Shown: piece by piece, positions 19,131 to 27,479 of the stretch
Position numbering within the stretch: position 1 is the first letter of the stretch
Layout: each line of letters begins with the position of its first letter
DNA from: Anaerococcus tetradius ATCC 35098
Lineage (GTDB): Bacteria; Bacillota; Clostridia; Tissierellales; Peptoniphilaceae
Length of the DNA: 64,000 bases
Direction of reading: 5' to 3'
NCBI RefSeq assembly: GCF_000159095.1
Contig: NZ_GG666296.1
Span: 60,319 to 124,318, forward strand
Translations under genes and position numbers: made by a program
The notes under the pieces: generated by a model
Databases searched by the model: none
Seen by the model: the letters and a program-made list of their open reading frames with translations, nothing else
What the model was told of the DNA's origin: nothing

Positions 19131-20339
19131 ATGCAGGCTTTAATTTGTTCTGTAGGAACAGAAATTTTATTAGGAAATATTGTAGATACAAATTCACAAT
19201 ACATAGCTAGTCATCTAAAGGAGATGGGAATAGATGTCTATAAGATGGTAACGGTAGGTGATAATTTTGATAGGCTCTATAAGGTCTTGAGTGAGGCAAA
19301 CGGACTTTATGATTATATTTTTCTAACTGGTGGTTTGGGACCAACAGCTGATGACATAACTAAAGAAGTTGTAGTTAAAGTATGTGGCAAAGAAAATGAG
19401 CTTGTTGTTGATCCTGATTCTATGAAGGCCTTAGAAGAATATTTTGAGAAGAAGGATAGGGCAATTAAAATAAATAAGAAGCAAGCTATTTTTCCAAAGT
19501 CTGCTACTATACTTAAAAATCCAAAAGGTACAGCACCGGGCTGTATCATAGAATCAAAAAGTAAATTCATCCTCTTGCCAGGTCCCCCTCATGAGATGAC
19601 CTATATGTTTGATAATGAATTACAACTTGTCAAAGACTCTATAATAAAGACAGTTACTGCTAAGACGGCACTTTTAGGTGAGTGGGATATGGCAAGTAGG
19701 GTTGACCTAACAGGTTCTAACCCGACTATTAGTCCCTATGCGACTGACTATGGTTGTATTTTAAGAATAACTGCAAAAGCAGAAACTGAAAAAGATGCTG
19801 ACAAGCTTTTAGAAGAAGGAAAGAAAAAAGTTAAAGAAGCTCTAGCCAAATATCTAATAACTTTTGAGGATAAGAGGAAAGAAGAAATTTTAATCGACTT
19901 GCTTAGAAAGAAAAATGAAACACTTGCAAGTGCTGAATCAATTACAGGCGGACTTATTGCAAGCTCTATCATAGATATTCCAGGTGCAAGCGATGTTATA
20001 CATGAGTCCTATATCACTTATTCAAACGAAACAAAGAATAAGCTTTTAAATGTTTCATATGAAACAATAGAAAAATATGACGTGGTAAGTAGGCAAGTCC
20101 TCAAAGAGATGTTAGATGGACTTTATGAGAAGAGTAAAGCGAATTTGTGTATAGCCACTACAGGTTACGCCCATCTGGGTCATGTTTTTGTTGGAATCCT
20201 TTATAACGGCAAATACTTACTTAAAGAATTCCAATTTAATGGAGATAGGAATAGGGTAAGACTTAGGGCTAAGAATAGGGCTATAGATTTATCAATAATA
20301 TTTATAAGAGGTGATTATGAAGAAAATCTCGATTTTTAA
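19131..20339 (+). CDS. cinA: CinA family protein (MoCF domain plus nicotinamide-nucleotide amidase domain)
   Basis: Family members hydrolyse pyridine-nucleotide by-products. The N-terminal half is a molybdopterin-binding-like domain ([44 protein letters not shown]). The C-terminal half is the CinA amidohydrolase domain. There the usual AESCTGG appears as AESITGG: the serine is kept and the cysteine is replaced. I choose the ATG at 19131 because AAGGAG overlaps the alternative GTG at 19122; this gives 402 residues. A parS site lies in the coding sequence at 20051. Confidence 0.93.
   Translation: MQALICSVGTEILLGNIVDTNSQYIASHLKEMGIDVYKMVTVGDNFDRLYKVLSEANGLYDYIFLTGGLGPTADDITKEVVVKVCGKENELVVDPDSMKALEEYFEKKDRAIKINKKQAIFPKSATILKNPKGTAPGCIIESKSKFILLPGPPHEMTYMFDNELQLVKDSIIKTVTAKTALLGEWDMASRVDLTGSNPTISPYATDYGCILRITAKAETEKDADKLLEEGKKKVKEALAKYLITFEDKRKEEILIDLLRKKNETLASAESITGGLIASSIIDIPGASDVIHESYITYSNETKNKLLNVSYETIEKYDVVSRQVLKEMLDGLYEKSKANLCIATTGYAHLGHVFVGILYNGKYLLKEFQFNGDRNRVRLRAKNRAIDLSIIFIRGDYEENLDF
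20051..20066. other. parS-like ParB binding site 3 (inside cinA)
   Basis: The perfect palindrome TGTTTCATATGAAACA inside the cinA coding region, identical to the sites at 18985 and 22178. It encodes VSYET in the CinA C-terminal domain, so the site is held within a protein-coding sequence. Confidence 0.88.
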
Positions 20340-21183
20340 CCAAAAAGGCGGGGTGGGCAAGACTACAAGTGTAGTAAATCTTGCTGCCAGTTTAGCTAAA
20401 GAAGGAAAAAAAGTTCTGGTGATAGATATGGATCCCCAAGCTAATACTACAACAGGACTTGGCCTAGATAAATACGATGGTGAAGATTCTATTTATGATT
20501 TATTTAATGAAATAAATTCTCAAATGAATGACGAAGAAGATGCCAAAGATGAAGGTGAAGATACCAAAGATGAAGAAGCAGTTGACTGTGAGCTTCCTAT
20601 AACAAAAGAAATTAATAAAGATATAGAAATTACTAAGTATATAAAAGAAACAAAGTCAGGAGTTTTTTTAATAAAATCTGAAAGTGCCTTATCAGGTCTT
20701 GAGGTGGAGCTAGTTAGTTTAGATCCAGTTGAAAGAACAGAACTTTTAAAGAGAATTGTTGAGAAAATCGACGATTCATATGACTATATATTTATTGATT
20801 GTCCACCTTCCTTGGGACTTTTGTCTATAAACGCTCTAGTTGCGAGTGGTTCAATTATAATTCCTATCCAAACTGAGTATTACGCCCTTGAAGGAGTAAG
20901 TGAATTGATGAAAACTTATGAATTAGTTAGGGATTCTCTTAATAAGAACTTACAAATAGAGGGAGTCTTATTTACAATGTTTGATAAGGCGAATAGTCTT
21001 TCTTACGAGGTTGTAGAAGAGGTTAAGACCTATTTTAAGGATAAGGTCTTTAAGACTATGATACCTAGGGATGTAAACTTGGCAGAAGCTCCTTCCTATG
21101 GCAAGCCAGTTCTTGCCTATGAAGAAGGCTCTAAGGGAGCTAAGGCTTATAAGTTATTAGCGAAAGAATTAATAGGTGAATAA
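20317..21183 (+). CDS. parA: Chromosome partitioning ATPase ParA (Soj)
   Basis: Walker-type ATPase that works with ParB in origin segregation. The deviant Walker A motif KGGVGKTT (residues 10-17), [10 protein letters not shown] and the [18 protein letters not shown] motif are present. The start is the ATG at 20317; the GTG at 20311 is part of the GAGGTG ribosome-binding site. At 288 residues it is longer than Bacillus Soj (253). The excess is an acidic insertion at about residues 64-100 ([18 protein letters not shown]), partly built from a tandem 21-bp DNA repeat. Confidence 0.95.
   Translation: MKKISIFNQKGGVGKTTSVVNLAASLAKEGKKVLVIDMDPQANTTTGLGLDKYDGEDSIYDLFNEINSQMNDEEDAKDEGEDTKDEEAVDCELPITKEINKDIEITKYIKETKSGVFLIKSESALSGLEVELVSLDPVERTELLKRIVEKIDDSYDYIFIDCPPSLGLLSINALVASGSIIIPIQTEYYALEGVSELMKTYELVRDSLNKNLQIEGVLFTMFDKANSLSYEVVEEVKTYFKDKVFKTMIPRDVNLAEAPSYGKPVLAYEEGSKGAKAYKLLAKELIGE
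20536..20577 (+). repeat. Tandem 21-bp repeat inside parA
   Basis: Two adjacent 21-base units (20536-20556 and 20557-20577), each beginning GAAGAT(G/A)CCAAAGATGAAG and identical at 18 of 21 positions. They encode EDAKDEG and EDTKDEE within the acidic insertion of ParA. The repeat keeps the frame open, so its copy number could vary between strains. Confidence 0.8.
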
Positions 21184-21184
21184 G

Positions 21185-22042
21185 ATGACAGGAAAAAAGA
21201 CATTGGGTAGGGGATTGTCAGCCCTTATACCAGAAACAAATAGTAAGGAAGTTAGGGAAAGTATAGAACAAATAGACCTAAGCCTAATTGATCCTAGGGA
21301 TGACCAGCCTAGAAATATTTTTGATGAAGAAGCTATTGAAGGGCTTTCTGAATCCATTAAGGAATACGGCTTACTTAATCCTATTGTGCTAACAAAAAAA
21401 TGTGAAAGATACGAAATACTTGCTGGTGAAAGAAGATATAGGGCTAGTATTAAGTTAGGCCTAAAGAAAATTGATGCCATAGTAAGGGATTATACTAAGA
21501 AAGATATAGATATACTTTCCTTAATTGAAAACATTCAAAGGGAAGATTTAAATCCCATAGAAGAGGCTAGGGCCTATAAAAAAATTAGTGATGACTTTTC
21601 AATGACTCAAGAAGAAATATCAAAAACAGTTGGCAAGTCCAGATCATATATTGCCAACTCTATGAGACTTCTAAAGTTAAACGAGAGTGAAAGTAGAGCC
21701 TTACTAGAAAAAAAGATTACTTCTTCACAAGCAAGAACCCTCTTATCAATAAAAGATGAAGATGAGAGAAAAAAGGCCTTGGATGATTTTATCAACAAGA
21801 AATTAAAGGTGAGGGATGCCGAAAAGATAGGAAATAAAAAGGATAAGGATTCAAAAAAAACACAGAAGAATGGTCTTAGTGATATAGATAAAATCCTATT
21901 AGAGGATTATGAAGAAAAATTTATGGAAAGAGTTGGGTCAAAAGTTAAAATAGATAAGACTGGAGATACCTACAAGTTAATAATTGATTGTTTCACAGTT
22001 GAAGACATTGAAAATATATATTGGAGACTAACTGATGATTAA
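21185..22042 (+). CDS. parB: Chromosome partitioning protein ParB (Spo0J)
   Basis: CTP-dependent clamp that loads at parS. The N-terminal domain has the conserved LGRGLSALIP, DQPRNIFD and the GERRYRAS motif; the central helix-turn-helix (EEISKTVGKSRSYIANSMRLLKL) reads parS; a lysine-rich linker leads to the dimerisation domain. The start is the ATG at 21185 (285 residues); a GTG at 21176 would overlap parA and has no better ribosome-binding site. Four candidate parS sites lie within about 4.5 kb. Confidence 0.96.
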   Translation: MTGKKTLGRGLSALIPETNSKEVRESIEQIDLSLIDPRDDQPRNIFDEEAIEGLSESIKEYGLLNPIVLTKKCERYEILAGERRYRASIKLGLKKIDAIVRDYTKKDIDILSLIENIQREDLNPIEEARAYKKISDDFSMTQEEISKTVGKSRSYIANSMRLLKLNESESRALLEKKITSSQARTLLSIKDEDERKKALDDFINKKLKVRDAEKIGNKKDKDSKKTQKNGLSDIDKILLEDYEEKFMERVGSKVKIDKTGDTYKLIIDCFTVEDIENIYWRLTDD

Positions 22043-22574
22043 TATGACTGTAGGAGAGCTTCTCCATCAAATAAAAAAGCCGACTGCAAACCCAGGGGGT
22101 GGAGCTGTAGTTATCTTCGTCGCTAATATGGCAATTAATCTCATTAGAATGATGGATAAAAAAATTGACTCTTTAAATGTTTCATATGAAACATTAGATA
22201 AAATAAGCGAAAAGCTCAACCTCCTAGCTGATGAAGATATAAAAAGAGCAAATGAATTGATTAGTGAGTTTAAAAAGAAGCGAATAATCGATCGAGGATT
22301 TTTTATTAGAGCAGCCGAGCCACAAATAGAAATGGTCAAACTTTCTCTAATAGCACTTAAAAATTTCTCCCCTATTCTTCAATATGGTAGGAAAGAAACC
22401 CTTAGCGATGGAGTTATAGCTAATAATATGCTAAAGGACGCAATAATTAACGCTCTTCCAACCATAAAGATTAATTTATCTGCAATTGATGAGTTTTATG
22501 ACTATGAGGCAACTGTTAGCGAGTGTATGAGTATATATAATAGTAACATAGAAATTATAGAAAGAAGGAAATAA
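22035..22574 (+). CDS. Cyclodeaminase/cyclohydrolase family protein (FTCD C-terminal type)
   Basis: A 179-residue helical protein of the formiminotetrahydrofolate cyclodeaminase / methenyl-THF cyclohydrolase (FchA) family. The N-terminal motif PTANPGGGAVVIFVANMAINLIRMM corresponds to the family's glycine-rich folate-binding loop. Its start overlaps parB by 8 bases. It contains a perfect parS site at 22178-22193. Whether it acts on formimino- or methenyl-THF cannot be told from sequence; the linkage to parB is positional. Confidence 0.82.
   Translation: MINMTVGELLHQIKKPTANPGGGAVVIFVANMAINLIRMMDKKIDSLNVSYETLDKISEKLNLLADEDIKRANELISEFKKKRIIDRGFFIRAAEPQIEMVKLSLIALKNFSPILQYGRKETLSDGVIANNMLKDAIINALPTIKINLSAIDEFYDYEATVSECMSIYNSNIEIIERRK
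22178..22193. other. parS-like ParB binding site 4
   Basis: The perfect palindrome TGTTTCATATGAAACA inside the cyclodeaminase-family gene directly downstream of parB. As in cinA, the site is read as the codons for VSYET, so the identical DNA sequence is not explained by protein homology between the two genes. Confidence 0.88.
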
Positions 22575-23044
22575 TGACAGGAATTTATGTGATTTTGGCG
22601 ATCCTTATTGTAATAGTGATAGCTGAATTTGCCCTAATAAAATCAATTAATAATAAACTTAGAAGGCAGAAACAAAGATATGACCATCTTCTTAGGGGTA
22701 ATATCGATATGAACCTTGAAGAGCTTTTACTATCTATCAATGATAGGATAGAAAGTTCCAATAAAGAAATAAGAACTATTGATCAGAGGGCAATAGAGGC
22801 CAAGGACACGACCATGGGAGCAATAAGTAACATGGCGATTATTCATTTCGATGCTTTTGATGGACAGACCAACACCTTATCCTTTAGCCTATGTCTTTTG
22901 GATAATTTCCATAATGGAATAGTGCTAACTAGCCTATACTCAAACTCAGGCTCTACTGTTTATGTAAAAGAAATAGTTAAGGGCTCAAGCGATAAGGACC
23001 TATCGAAAAGTGAGTTAGAGGCTTTAAATAAAGCAAAAAGTTAA
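22574..23044 (+). CDS. DUF4446 family membrane-anchored protein
   Basis: A 156-residue protein with one N-terminal membrane helix (residues about 3-24), a basic stretch and coiled-coil-like segment, then the DUF4446 core: FDAFDGQTNTLSFSLCLLDNFHNGIVLTSLYSNSGSTVYVKEIVKG. Members of this family commonly lie just downstream of parB in Firmicutes; their function is unknown. The start overlaps the previous stop (TAATG). Coupling to parA-parB suggests a role at the origin-proximal membrane, but this is inference. Confidence 0.88.
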   Translation: MTGIYVILAILIVIVIAEFALIKSINNKLRRQKQRYDHLLRGNIDMNLEELLLSINDRIESSNKEIRTIDQRAIEAKDTTMGAISNMAIIHFDAFDGQTNTLSFSLCLLDNFHNGIVLTSLYSNSGSTVYVKEIVKGSSDKDLSKSELEALNKAKS

Positions 23045-23121
23045 TAAAATAACTAAGCTTCACTTTGAAAAATATTGGGTATAGTTATAGTATAATTAAC
23101 GAATTCCACAAGGAGGATTAA

Positions 23122-24108
23122 ATGCCAAAAGGTATATTAGAAAACGCAAGAGAAGCAATAGAGGGAAAAAATTTAAAAATCGTTTTTCCAGAAGGTAGCG
23201 ATCCAAGGATACTTGCTGCTGCTTTAAGACATAAACAAGAGGGACTTCTTATCCCAATAGTTTTGGGAGATCAAGGCGAAATTCAAAAAACAGCTGACAA
23301 GCTAGGATTAAAACTTGGTGATTTAAAAATAATTAACCCACAATATTCAGAAGATTTTGATAAATTAGTTGAAGGCTTTGTCGAGGCTAGACGTGGCAAA
23401 ACAAGCAAAGAAGAAGCGGAATTTCTACTAAAAACTAATGTAAACTATTTTGGCGTAATGCTAATTAAAGAAGGCTTTGCAGACGGAATGGTTTCAGGTG
23501 CTATTCATACAACAGGAGATACCATAAGACCAGCTCTTCAAATTATCAGAACAAAACCAGGTGTAAATAGAGTATCTGGTGTAATGGTTATGATAGGACC
23601 AAAAGGCAACCAACTTGTATTTGCTGATACAGCAGTAAATATCACCCTAGAATCTGATGAACTTGCAGAAGTTGCTGTAGAAACTGCAAAGAGTGCTAAA
23701 TCATTTGGTATGGATCCATATGTTGCCCTTCTATCATTCTCAACTCATGGTTCAGCCCACCATGATTTAGCTACAAAAGTTGCTAAGGCAAAGACTAGAG
23801 CCTTAGAAATTGATCCTGATATCAAAATAGAAGGAGAAATCCAATTTGACGCAGCAATCGACCCTGAAACTGCAGCTCACAAGGCTCCAGGATCAAAAGT
23901 AGCTGGTAAATGTAATGTATTCATCTTCCCAGACCTTCAAGCAGGAAATATTGGTTATAAGATTGCACAAAGACTAGGTGGATACAAGGCCCTAGGCCCA
24001 ATATTACAAGGATTAAACGCACCTGTTAATGACCTTTCAAGAGGTTGTTCAGAAGAAGATGTTTATGAAATAGCAATAATTACAGCTTCTCAAGCATTAA
24101 ATAGATAA
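23122..24108 (+). CDS. pta: Phosphate acetyltransferase
   Basis: Converts acetyl-CoA and phosphate to acetyl-phosphate in acetate fermentation. The 328-residue product has the family length and motifs: IVFPEGSDPRILAAALRH, GMVSGAIHTTGDTIRPALQIIRT, GPKGNQLVFADTAVN and the C-terminal NIGYKIAQRLGGYKALGPILQGLNAPVNDLSRGCS. The ribosome-binding site is AAGGAGG. An acetate kinase gene is not adjacent. The gene stands alone, with a terminator after it. Confidence 0.96.
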   Translation: MPKGILENAREAIEGKNLKIVFPEGSDPRILAAALRHKQEGLLIPIVLGDQGEIQKTADKLGLKLGDLKIINPQYSEDFDKLVEGFVEARRGKTSKEEAEFLLKTNVNYFGVMLIKEGFADGMVSGAIHTTGDTIRPALQIIRTKPGVNRVSGVMVMIGPKGNQLVFADTAVNITLESDELAEVAVETAKSAKSFGMDPYVALLSFSTHGSAHHDLATKVAKAKTRALEIDPDIKIEGEIQFDAAIDPETAAHKAPGSKVAGKCNVFIFPDLQAGNIGYKIAQRLGGYKALGPILQGLNAPVNDLSRGCSEEDVYEIAIITASQALNR

Positions 24109-24124
24109 TTAAGCTAATAAGAAT

Positions 24125-24158
24125 AAGAGACAATCATGGGATTGCCTCTTTTTCTATA
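24125..24158 (+). terminator. Terminator of pta
   Basis: A stem AAGAG-CAATC with GATTG-CTCTT (one bulged base on each side) followed by TTTTTCT, 17 bases after the pta stop. Confidence 0.75.
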
Positions 24159-24180
24159 AGAAAAATGAGGTGATTAATAT

Positions 24181-24994
24181 TTTTTTGAGCAAATAAAAAA
24201 CAATGCTAAAGCAGTTGTTCCCATTGCCCTTTTGGTTTTGATTTTAAACTTTAAGTTAGAAAAAGATGAGTTGGGGCTGTTGCAGAATGAATAAATCGTA
24301 CCATTATAGTTAGAAGAAGCTCCACGGAAAGTCTCATAACGCCGACGGGCTAAATGCCTCCATCAGTCGGCAGGCACTAATATGCCTACCGGCAAGGAGA
24401 GGTAAAATTTCCTAAGAGAACCTTCTAACGATGGTACGATGATTATTCATAGTTTTGCAACAACCCCTTAGTATATTTCTAACATCTGTTTAGGCAGGTT
24501 TTATGGAACTTGCAAGAGTTATGGGTGAAGCCTTGAGGGATTCTAAACTCTTAGCCCTAATAGCCTTTATCCTAGGTCTTCTTGTAGTCTTGGCAGAACC
24601 AGCAGTAGCAGTCTTAGCCGAGCAGGTAGAAGATGTTACAGGAGGATCAATTCCAAGAAAACTAATCCTAAGGGCCCTATCAATAGGTGTTGCCTTTGCG
24701 GTTATGCTTGCAATATTTAGGATAAAGATAGAAGGATTTTCTCTGTGGATGGTAATAGTTCCAGATTTTGTGATTTCCTTATTATTATCTAGGAAGGTTC
24801 CTCAAATATTTGTTGGAATAGCCTTTGATTCAGGTGGAGTTGCCTCGGGGCCAATGACAGCAACCTTTATATTAGCCTTTTGTCAGGGAGTTGCTGGAAA
24901 TGTAGGAGATGGACTTGGAGTAATCGCCTTCGTTGCCTTGATGCCTGTTATTACCATTATGATTCTAGGAACTTTGTTTAAGGGGAGGAGTTAA
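24181..24994 (+). pseudogene. DUF1538 membrane protein, disrupted by a 195-bp element
   Basis: The N-terminal fragment (24181-24272) encodes FFEQIKNNAKAVVPIALLVLILNFKLEKDEL, which fits the start of DUF1538 integral membrane proteins. Its start codon is lost: AGGAGGTG-like sequence is followed by AATATT and a T run. After the inserted element a frame continues with LSIFLTSV, an in-frame TAG near 24493, then an intact stretch from 24503 (MELARVMGEALRDSKLLALIAFILG to LGTLFKGRS, 163 residues) with the family motifs LAEPAVAVLAEQVEDVTGG and FDSGGVASGPMTATFILAF. Start loss, stop codon and insertion make the gene non-functional, although the 163-residue part may still be translated. Confidence 0.82.
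24273..24467. mobile_element. 195-bp inverted-repeat (MITE-like) element with structured core
   Basis: Ends GGGGCTGTTGCA and, on the other strand, GGGGTTGTTGCA. The inverted match continues imperfectly through TGAATAA, TCGTACCAT and TTAGAAG for about 45 bases per side. No reading frame of note lies inside. The core (about 24330-24405) is visibly GC-rich for this genome. It can fold as CTCC/GGAG enclosing a GCCGAC/GTCGGC stem (with a GGC/GCC hairpin inside) and an AGGCA/TGCCT hairpin. No clear target-site duplication is seen. It splits a DUF1538 gene, so it is an insertion. Confidence 0.75.
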
Positions 24995-25592
24995 TGCAAT
25001 ATATTAGGATAATTCTGCCAGGCGGCAAGGGAAGCGAATTTATGAAATAACTAAAAGCTGAAGGTGCTTTTGCCATAGCTTGTTTTTATGGAGAAGGCTC
25101 TGCCCCAAGCGAAATACTAAATAAGCTTCACATAGATAAGAGAAAAAAAGAAATAGTAACAGCTTTATTTGATGAAGAAAAAGCAAATATATTATTTAAT
25201 AAAATAGAGGACAAATTAAGGGGTGTAAATACGGCAATAGCTTTTTCTACAGCTCTTGATGGAAAGGATTATAGTATGGAATATGTATGTCTATATGTAA
25301 TAGTGGATAGGCATCTTGGTCAAAAGGCTATCCACATAGTCCAAGCTAATGGGCACGTGGCGCAACTCTAATTCACGGCAGGGGATCTGGAAAAAACATA
25401 AAATCACCAATATTTTTCAATATGACCATAGAGCCAGAAAAGGATATTGTCTTAATGCTCATAAAAAAAGAATTAGAAGAGACGATAAAGGGTAAAATAT
25501 ATAAGGAGATGGAACTTGAAAAAGAAGGAAGGGGTATAATCTACTCCCTTCCAGTAAATCAAGTTTCAGGATTAGTAGAACAAAATAGTTAG
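24994..25592 (+). pseudogene. P-II-like nitrogen regulatory protein with two P-II domains, inactivated
   Basis: Starts in the TAATG overlap with the DUF1538 remnant. The frame MQYIRIILPGGKGSEFMK meets a TAA at 25048-25050, resumes as LKAEGAFAIACFYGEGSAPSE and runs to YVCLYVIVDRHLGQKAIHIVQANG. Near 25351-25354 one base seems to be missing from a G run. Restoring it gives RGATLIHGRGSGKNIKSP and IEPEKDIVLMLIKKE, classic P-II sequence, to a stop at 25592. P-II genes are known to accompany DUF1538 membrane proteins. One nonsense and one frameshift mutation show that the pair has decayed together. Confidence 0.85.
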
Positions 25593-25600
25593 GAGATATT

Positions 25601-25903
25601 ATGAAAAAACTAAACTCAAATGAATTCAGACAAGAAGTAGAAAGTGGTAAGGGCTTGATCCTAGTTGATTTTTCAGCAACTTGGTGTGGACCATGCAAGA
25701 TGCAAGCTCCTATTTTAGAAGAATTAGCAGGCGCTTATACGATTTATAATATAGACGTGGACGAATCTGAAGATATAGCAAGTCAATACAATGTAAATGC
25801 AGTTCCTTCCTTGATGATTTTTAAGGACGGTGTCCTAAAAGAAAATCTAATAGGTTTCCATCCAAAAGAAGCAATAGTTGAAAAAATGGACAAATACCAA
25901 TAA
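25601..25903 (+). CDS. trxA: Thioredoxin family protein
   Basis: A 100-residue thioredoxin fold with the active site WCGPC (Cys29 and Cys32), the cis-proline segment VNAVPSLMIF and no signal peptide, so it is cytoplasmic. It lies 8 bases after the P-II remnant, behind an AGGAGAT ribosome-binding site, and overlaps the reductase gene by one base. The pair forms a complete thioredoxin system for disulfide reduction. Confidence 0.93.
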   Translation: MKKLNSNEFRQEVESGKGLILVDFSATWCGPCKMQAPILEELAGAYTIYNIDVDESEDIASQYNVNAVPSLMIFKDGVLKENLIGFHPKEAIVEKMDKYQ

Positions 25904-26772
25904 TGAGATATGATTTGGCGATAATCGGCGCAGGTCCTGCTGGACTTAGCGCCGCTTTAAATTCAAAAGTTAGAAATAAATCAGTTATTGTCTTTGGTGA
26001 AGATTCACCCTCCCTTGTTAAGACTGAATCAATCAAAAACTACTTGGGTTTTGAGGATATAAGCGGAAAAGAATTAAATGAAAGATTCAAAAAAAGCTTA
26101 AAATCTTATGAAATTACCTTTTCCAAAGAGAAAATTCAGACAGTTTATGCCATGGGCGAGTATTTTGCTCTAGCCCTCAAATCAGGAGAATTTATTGAAG
26201 CAAGATCTACAATAATAGCCTGTGGTATAGATAGGAAGAAGGATTTGATAAATGAGGAGAAATTTTTCGCCAAGGGCATAAGCTATTGTGCAACTTGTGA
26301 TGCGGCCCTATATAAGGGAAAGGAAATAGTTGTAATTGGTTATAATGAAGAAAGCATAGAAGAAGCAAACTTTGTAGCAGAAATAGTAGGAAAAGTAAGC
26401 TTTGTAAATATGTACAAGAAGGATATCTCACTAAATCCCAAAGTAGACCTAATAGATGATGAAATAGCTTGGGGCTTTAAGGGAAAGGATAGAGCAGAAG
26501 TCTTGGAATTTAAGTCGGGAAGAGAAATCAAGGCGGACGGTTTTTTCGTAATAAAAGACTCATCCAAGCCACAAAGATTAGTCCCTTCCATAAAGCTTAT
26601 CGACAATCACATAGAAGTTGATAGAAACATGGCTACTAATATCAAGGGACTTTTTGCCGCAGGAGATATAAGTGGTAAGCCTTACCAGATAATGAAAGCA
26701 GTAGGCGAGGGTCAGCTTGCAGGCTTAAATGCAGTTAGATATATCAACAATATTAAAAAATCAAGCAAATAA
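25903..26772 (+). CDS. trxB: Thioredoxin reductase-like FAD/NAD(P)H flavoprotein
   Basis: A 289-residue flavoprotein with an N-terminal FAD-binding motif (IIGAGPAGLSAAL), the redox-active CATC at residues 129-132 and a C-terminal FAD segment (IKGLFAAGDISGKPYQIMKAVGEGQLAGLNAV). The NAD(P)H-binding loop reads VVIGYNEESIEEA, less regular than the usual GGGDSA, so the cofactor preference is uncertain. Slightly shorter than typical TrxB (about 305-320). Its ATG overlaps the trxA stop, giving translational coupling. Confidence 0.9.
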   Translation: MRYDLAIIGAGPAGLSAALNSKVRNKSVIVFGEDSPSLVKTESIKNYLGFEDISGKELNERFKKSLKSYEITFSKEKIQTVYAMGEYFALALKSGEFIEARSTIIACGIDRKKDLINEEKFFAKGISYCATCDAALYKGKEIVVIGYNEESIEEANFVAEIVGKVSFVNMYKKDISLNPKVDLIDDEIAWGFKGKDRAEVLEFKSGREIKADGFFVIKDSSKPQRLVPSIKLIDNHIEVDRNMATNIKGLFAAGDISGKPYQIMKAVGEGQLAGLNAVRYINNIKKSSK

Positions 26773-26779
26773 CCAAGGG

Positions 26780-26812
26780 CTTTCGAGAAAATCACCATCT
26801 CGAAAGTTTTTA
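26780..26812 (+). terminator. Terminator of trxA-trxB
   Basis: A nine-base stem CTTTCGAGA / TCTCGAAAG with a loop of about nine bases, followed by five T and an A-T rich tail. Confidence 0.88.
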
Positions 26813-26914
26813 TCTATATATTTATCTGTATAAGAAAAATTAAATTCTAAAATTGACCCTAGAATAAAAAATAGTAATATAAATAAGTCAAATATCCTTA
26901 TAGTATGTAAAAGT

Positions 26915-26940
26915 ATATTTGAAATATAGATATCAAATAT
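26915..26940. promoter_or_regulatory. Candidate MarR operator upstream of marR-ftsH
   Basis: A perfect inverted repeat ATATTTGA-N10-TCAAATAT, with a third half-site TCAAATAT at 26888-26895. It overlaps a candidate -35 (TTGAAA, 26940-26945); a TAAGAT/GATAAT -10 lies at 26962-26970. The arrangement fits autorepression by the MarR-family protein encoded just downstream. Confidence 0.55.
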
Positions 26941-26999
26941 TGAAAAAATTTAACTTATATGTAAGATAATAGTGTAGCACAATTATTTCAGGAGGAAAT

Positions 27000-27479
27000 A
27001 TGACAGAAAAGCATATTGATTTTTTTGAATTTAATAATTCCATATTCTCAATGATAAGAGAAATTTCACATAAAATTGATTTGTTGTTACAAGATACTGC
27101 AAATGAACTAGATATAACACCATTACAATTAAAGATGATTATTACCCTTTATTCAAATAGAGAAAAAGCCATATCCATTGGTAGCCTCGGCAAGGCCATA
27201 GGTATAACAGGTGGTAATATTTCTAATATATGCAAGAGACTAGAAAAACAAGGCTTCGTAAAAAGAGTTAGAAGCGAAGAAGACGAAAGAGTTGTAATTG
27301 TAGTCCTTACCGAAAGTGGTGAGAAAGCTGCTCACATGGTTGATAGATATTTCCAAACTATAAGGGATGATATTCCAGAGGAAGGAATAGATGTCAACCT
27401 AAAAACAATAGTTGAAGAATTAGAGGCCTTAGAAGCCCTGCTTGATAAATACATAAACAGGAGTGGTTTAGATGTTTAA
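27000..27479 (+). CDS. MarR family transcriptional regulator
   Basis: A 159-residue winged-helix regulator. The DNA-binding core reads TPLQLKMIITLYSN, IGSLGKAIGITGGNISNICKRLEKQGFVKRVRSEEDERVVIVVLTESG, which includes the MarR wing motif (SEEDER). The N- and C-terminal helices form the dimer interface. The ribosome-binding site is a strong AGGAGG. Its stop lies 8 bases inside ftsH, so the two are co-translated. The ligand is unknown. The palindrome upstream suggests it controls its own operon. Confidence 0.9.
   Translation: MTEKHIDFFEFNNSIFSMIREISHKIDLLLQDTANELDITPLQLKMIITLYSNREKAISIGSLGKAIGITGGNISNICKRLEKQGFVKRVRSEEDERVVIVVLTESGEKAAHMVDRYFQTIRDDIPEEGIDVNLKTIVEELEALEALLDKYINRSGLDV

Noticed and set aside
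21989-22004. A fifth parS site (TGTTTCAC half) near the end of parB
   Set aside because: Only the left half matches; the right half reads AGTTGAAG, so it is not a palindrome.
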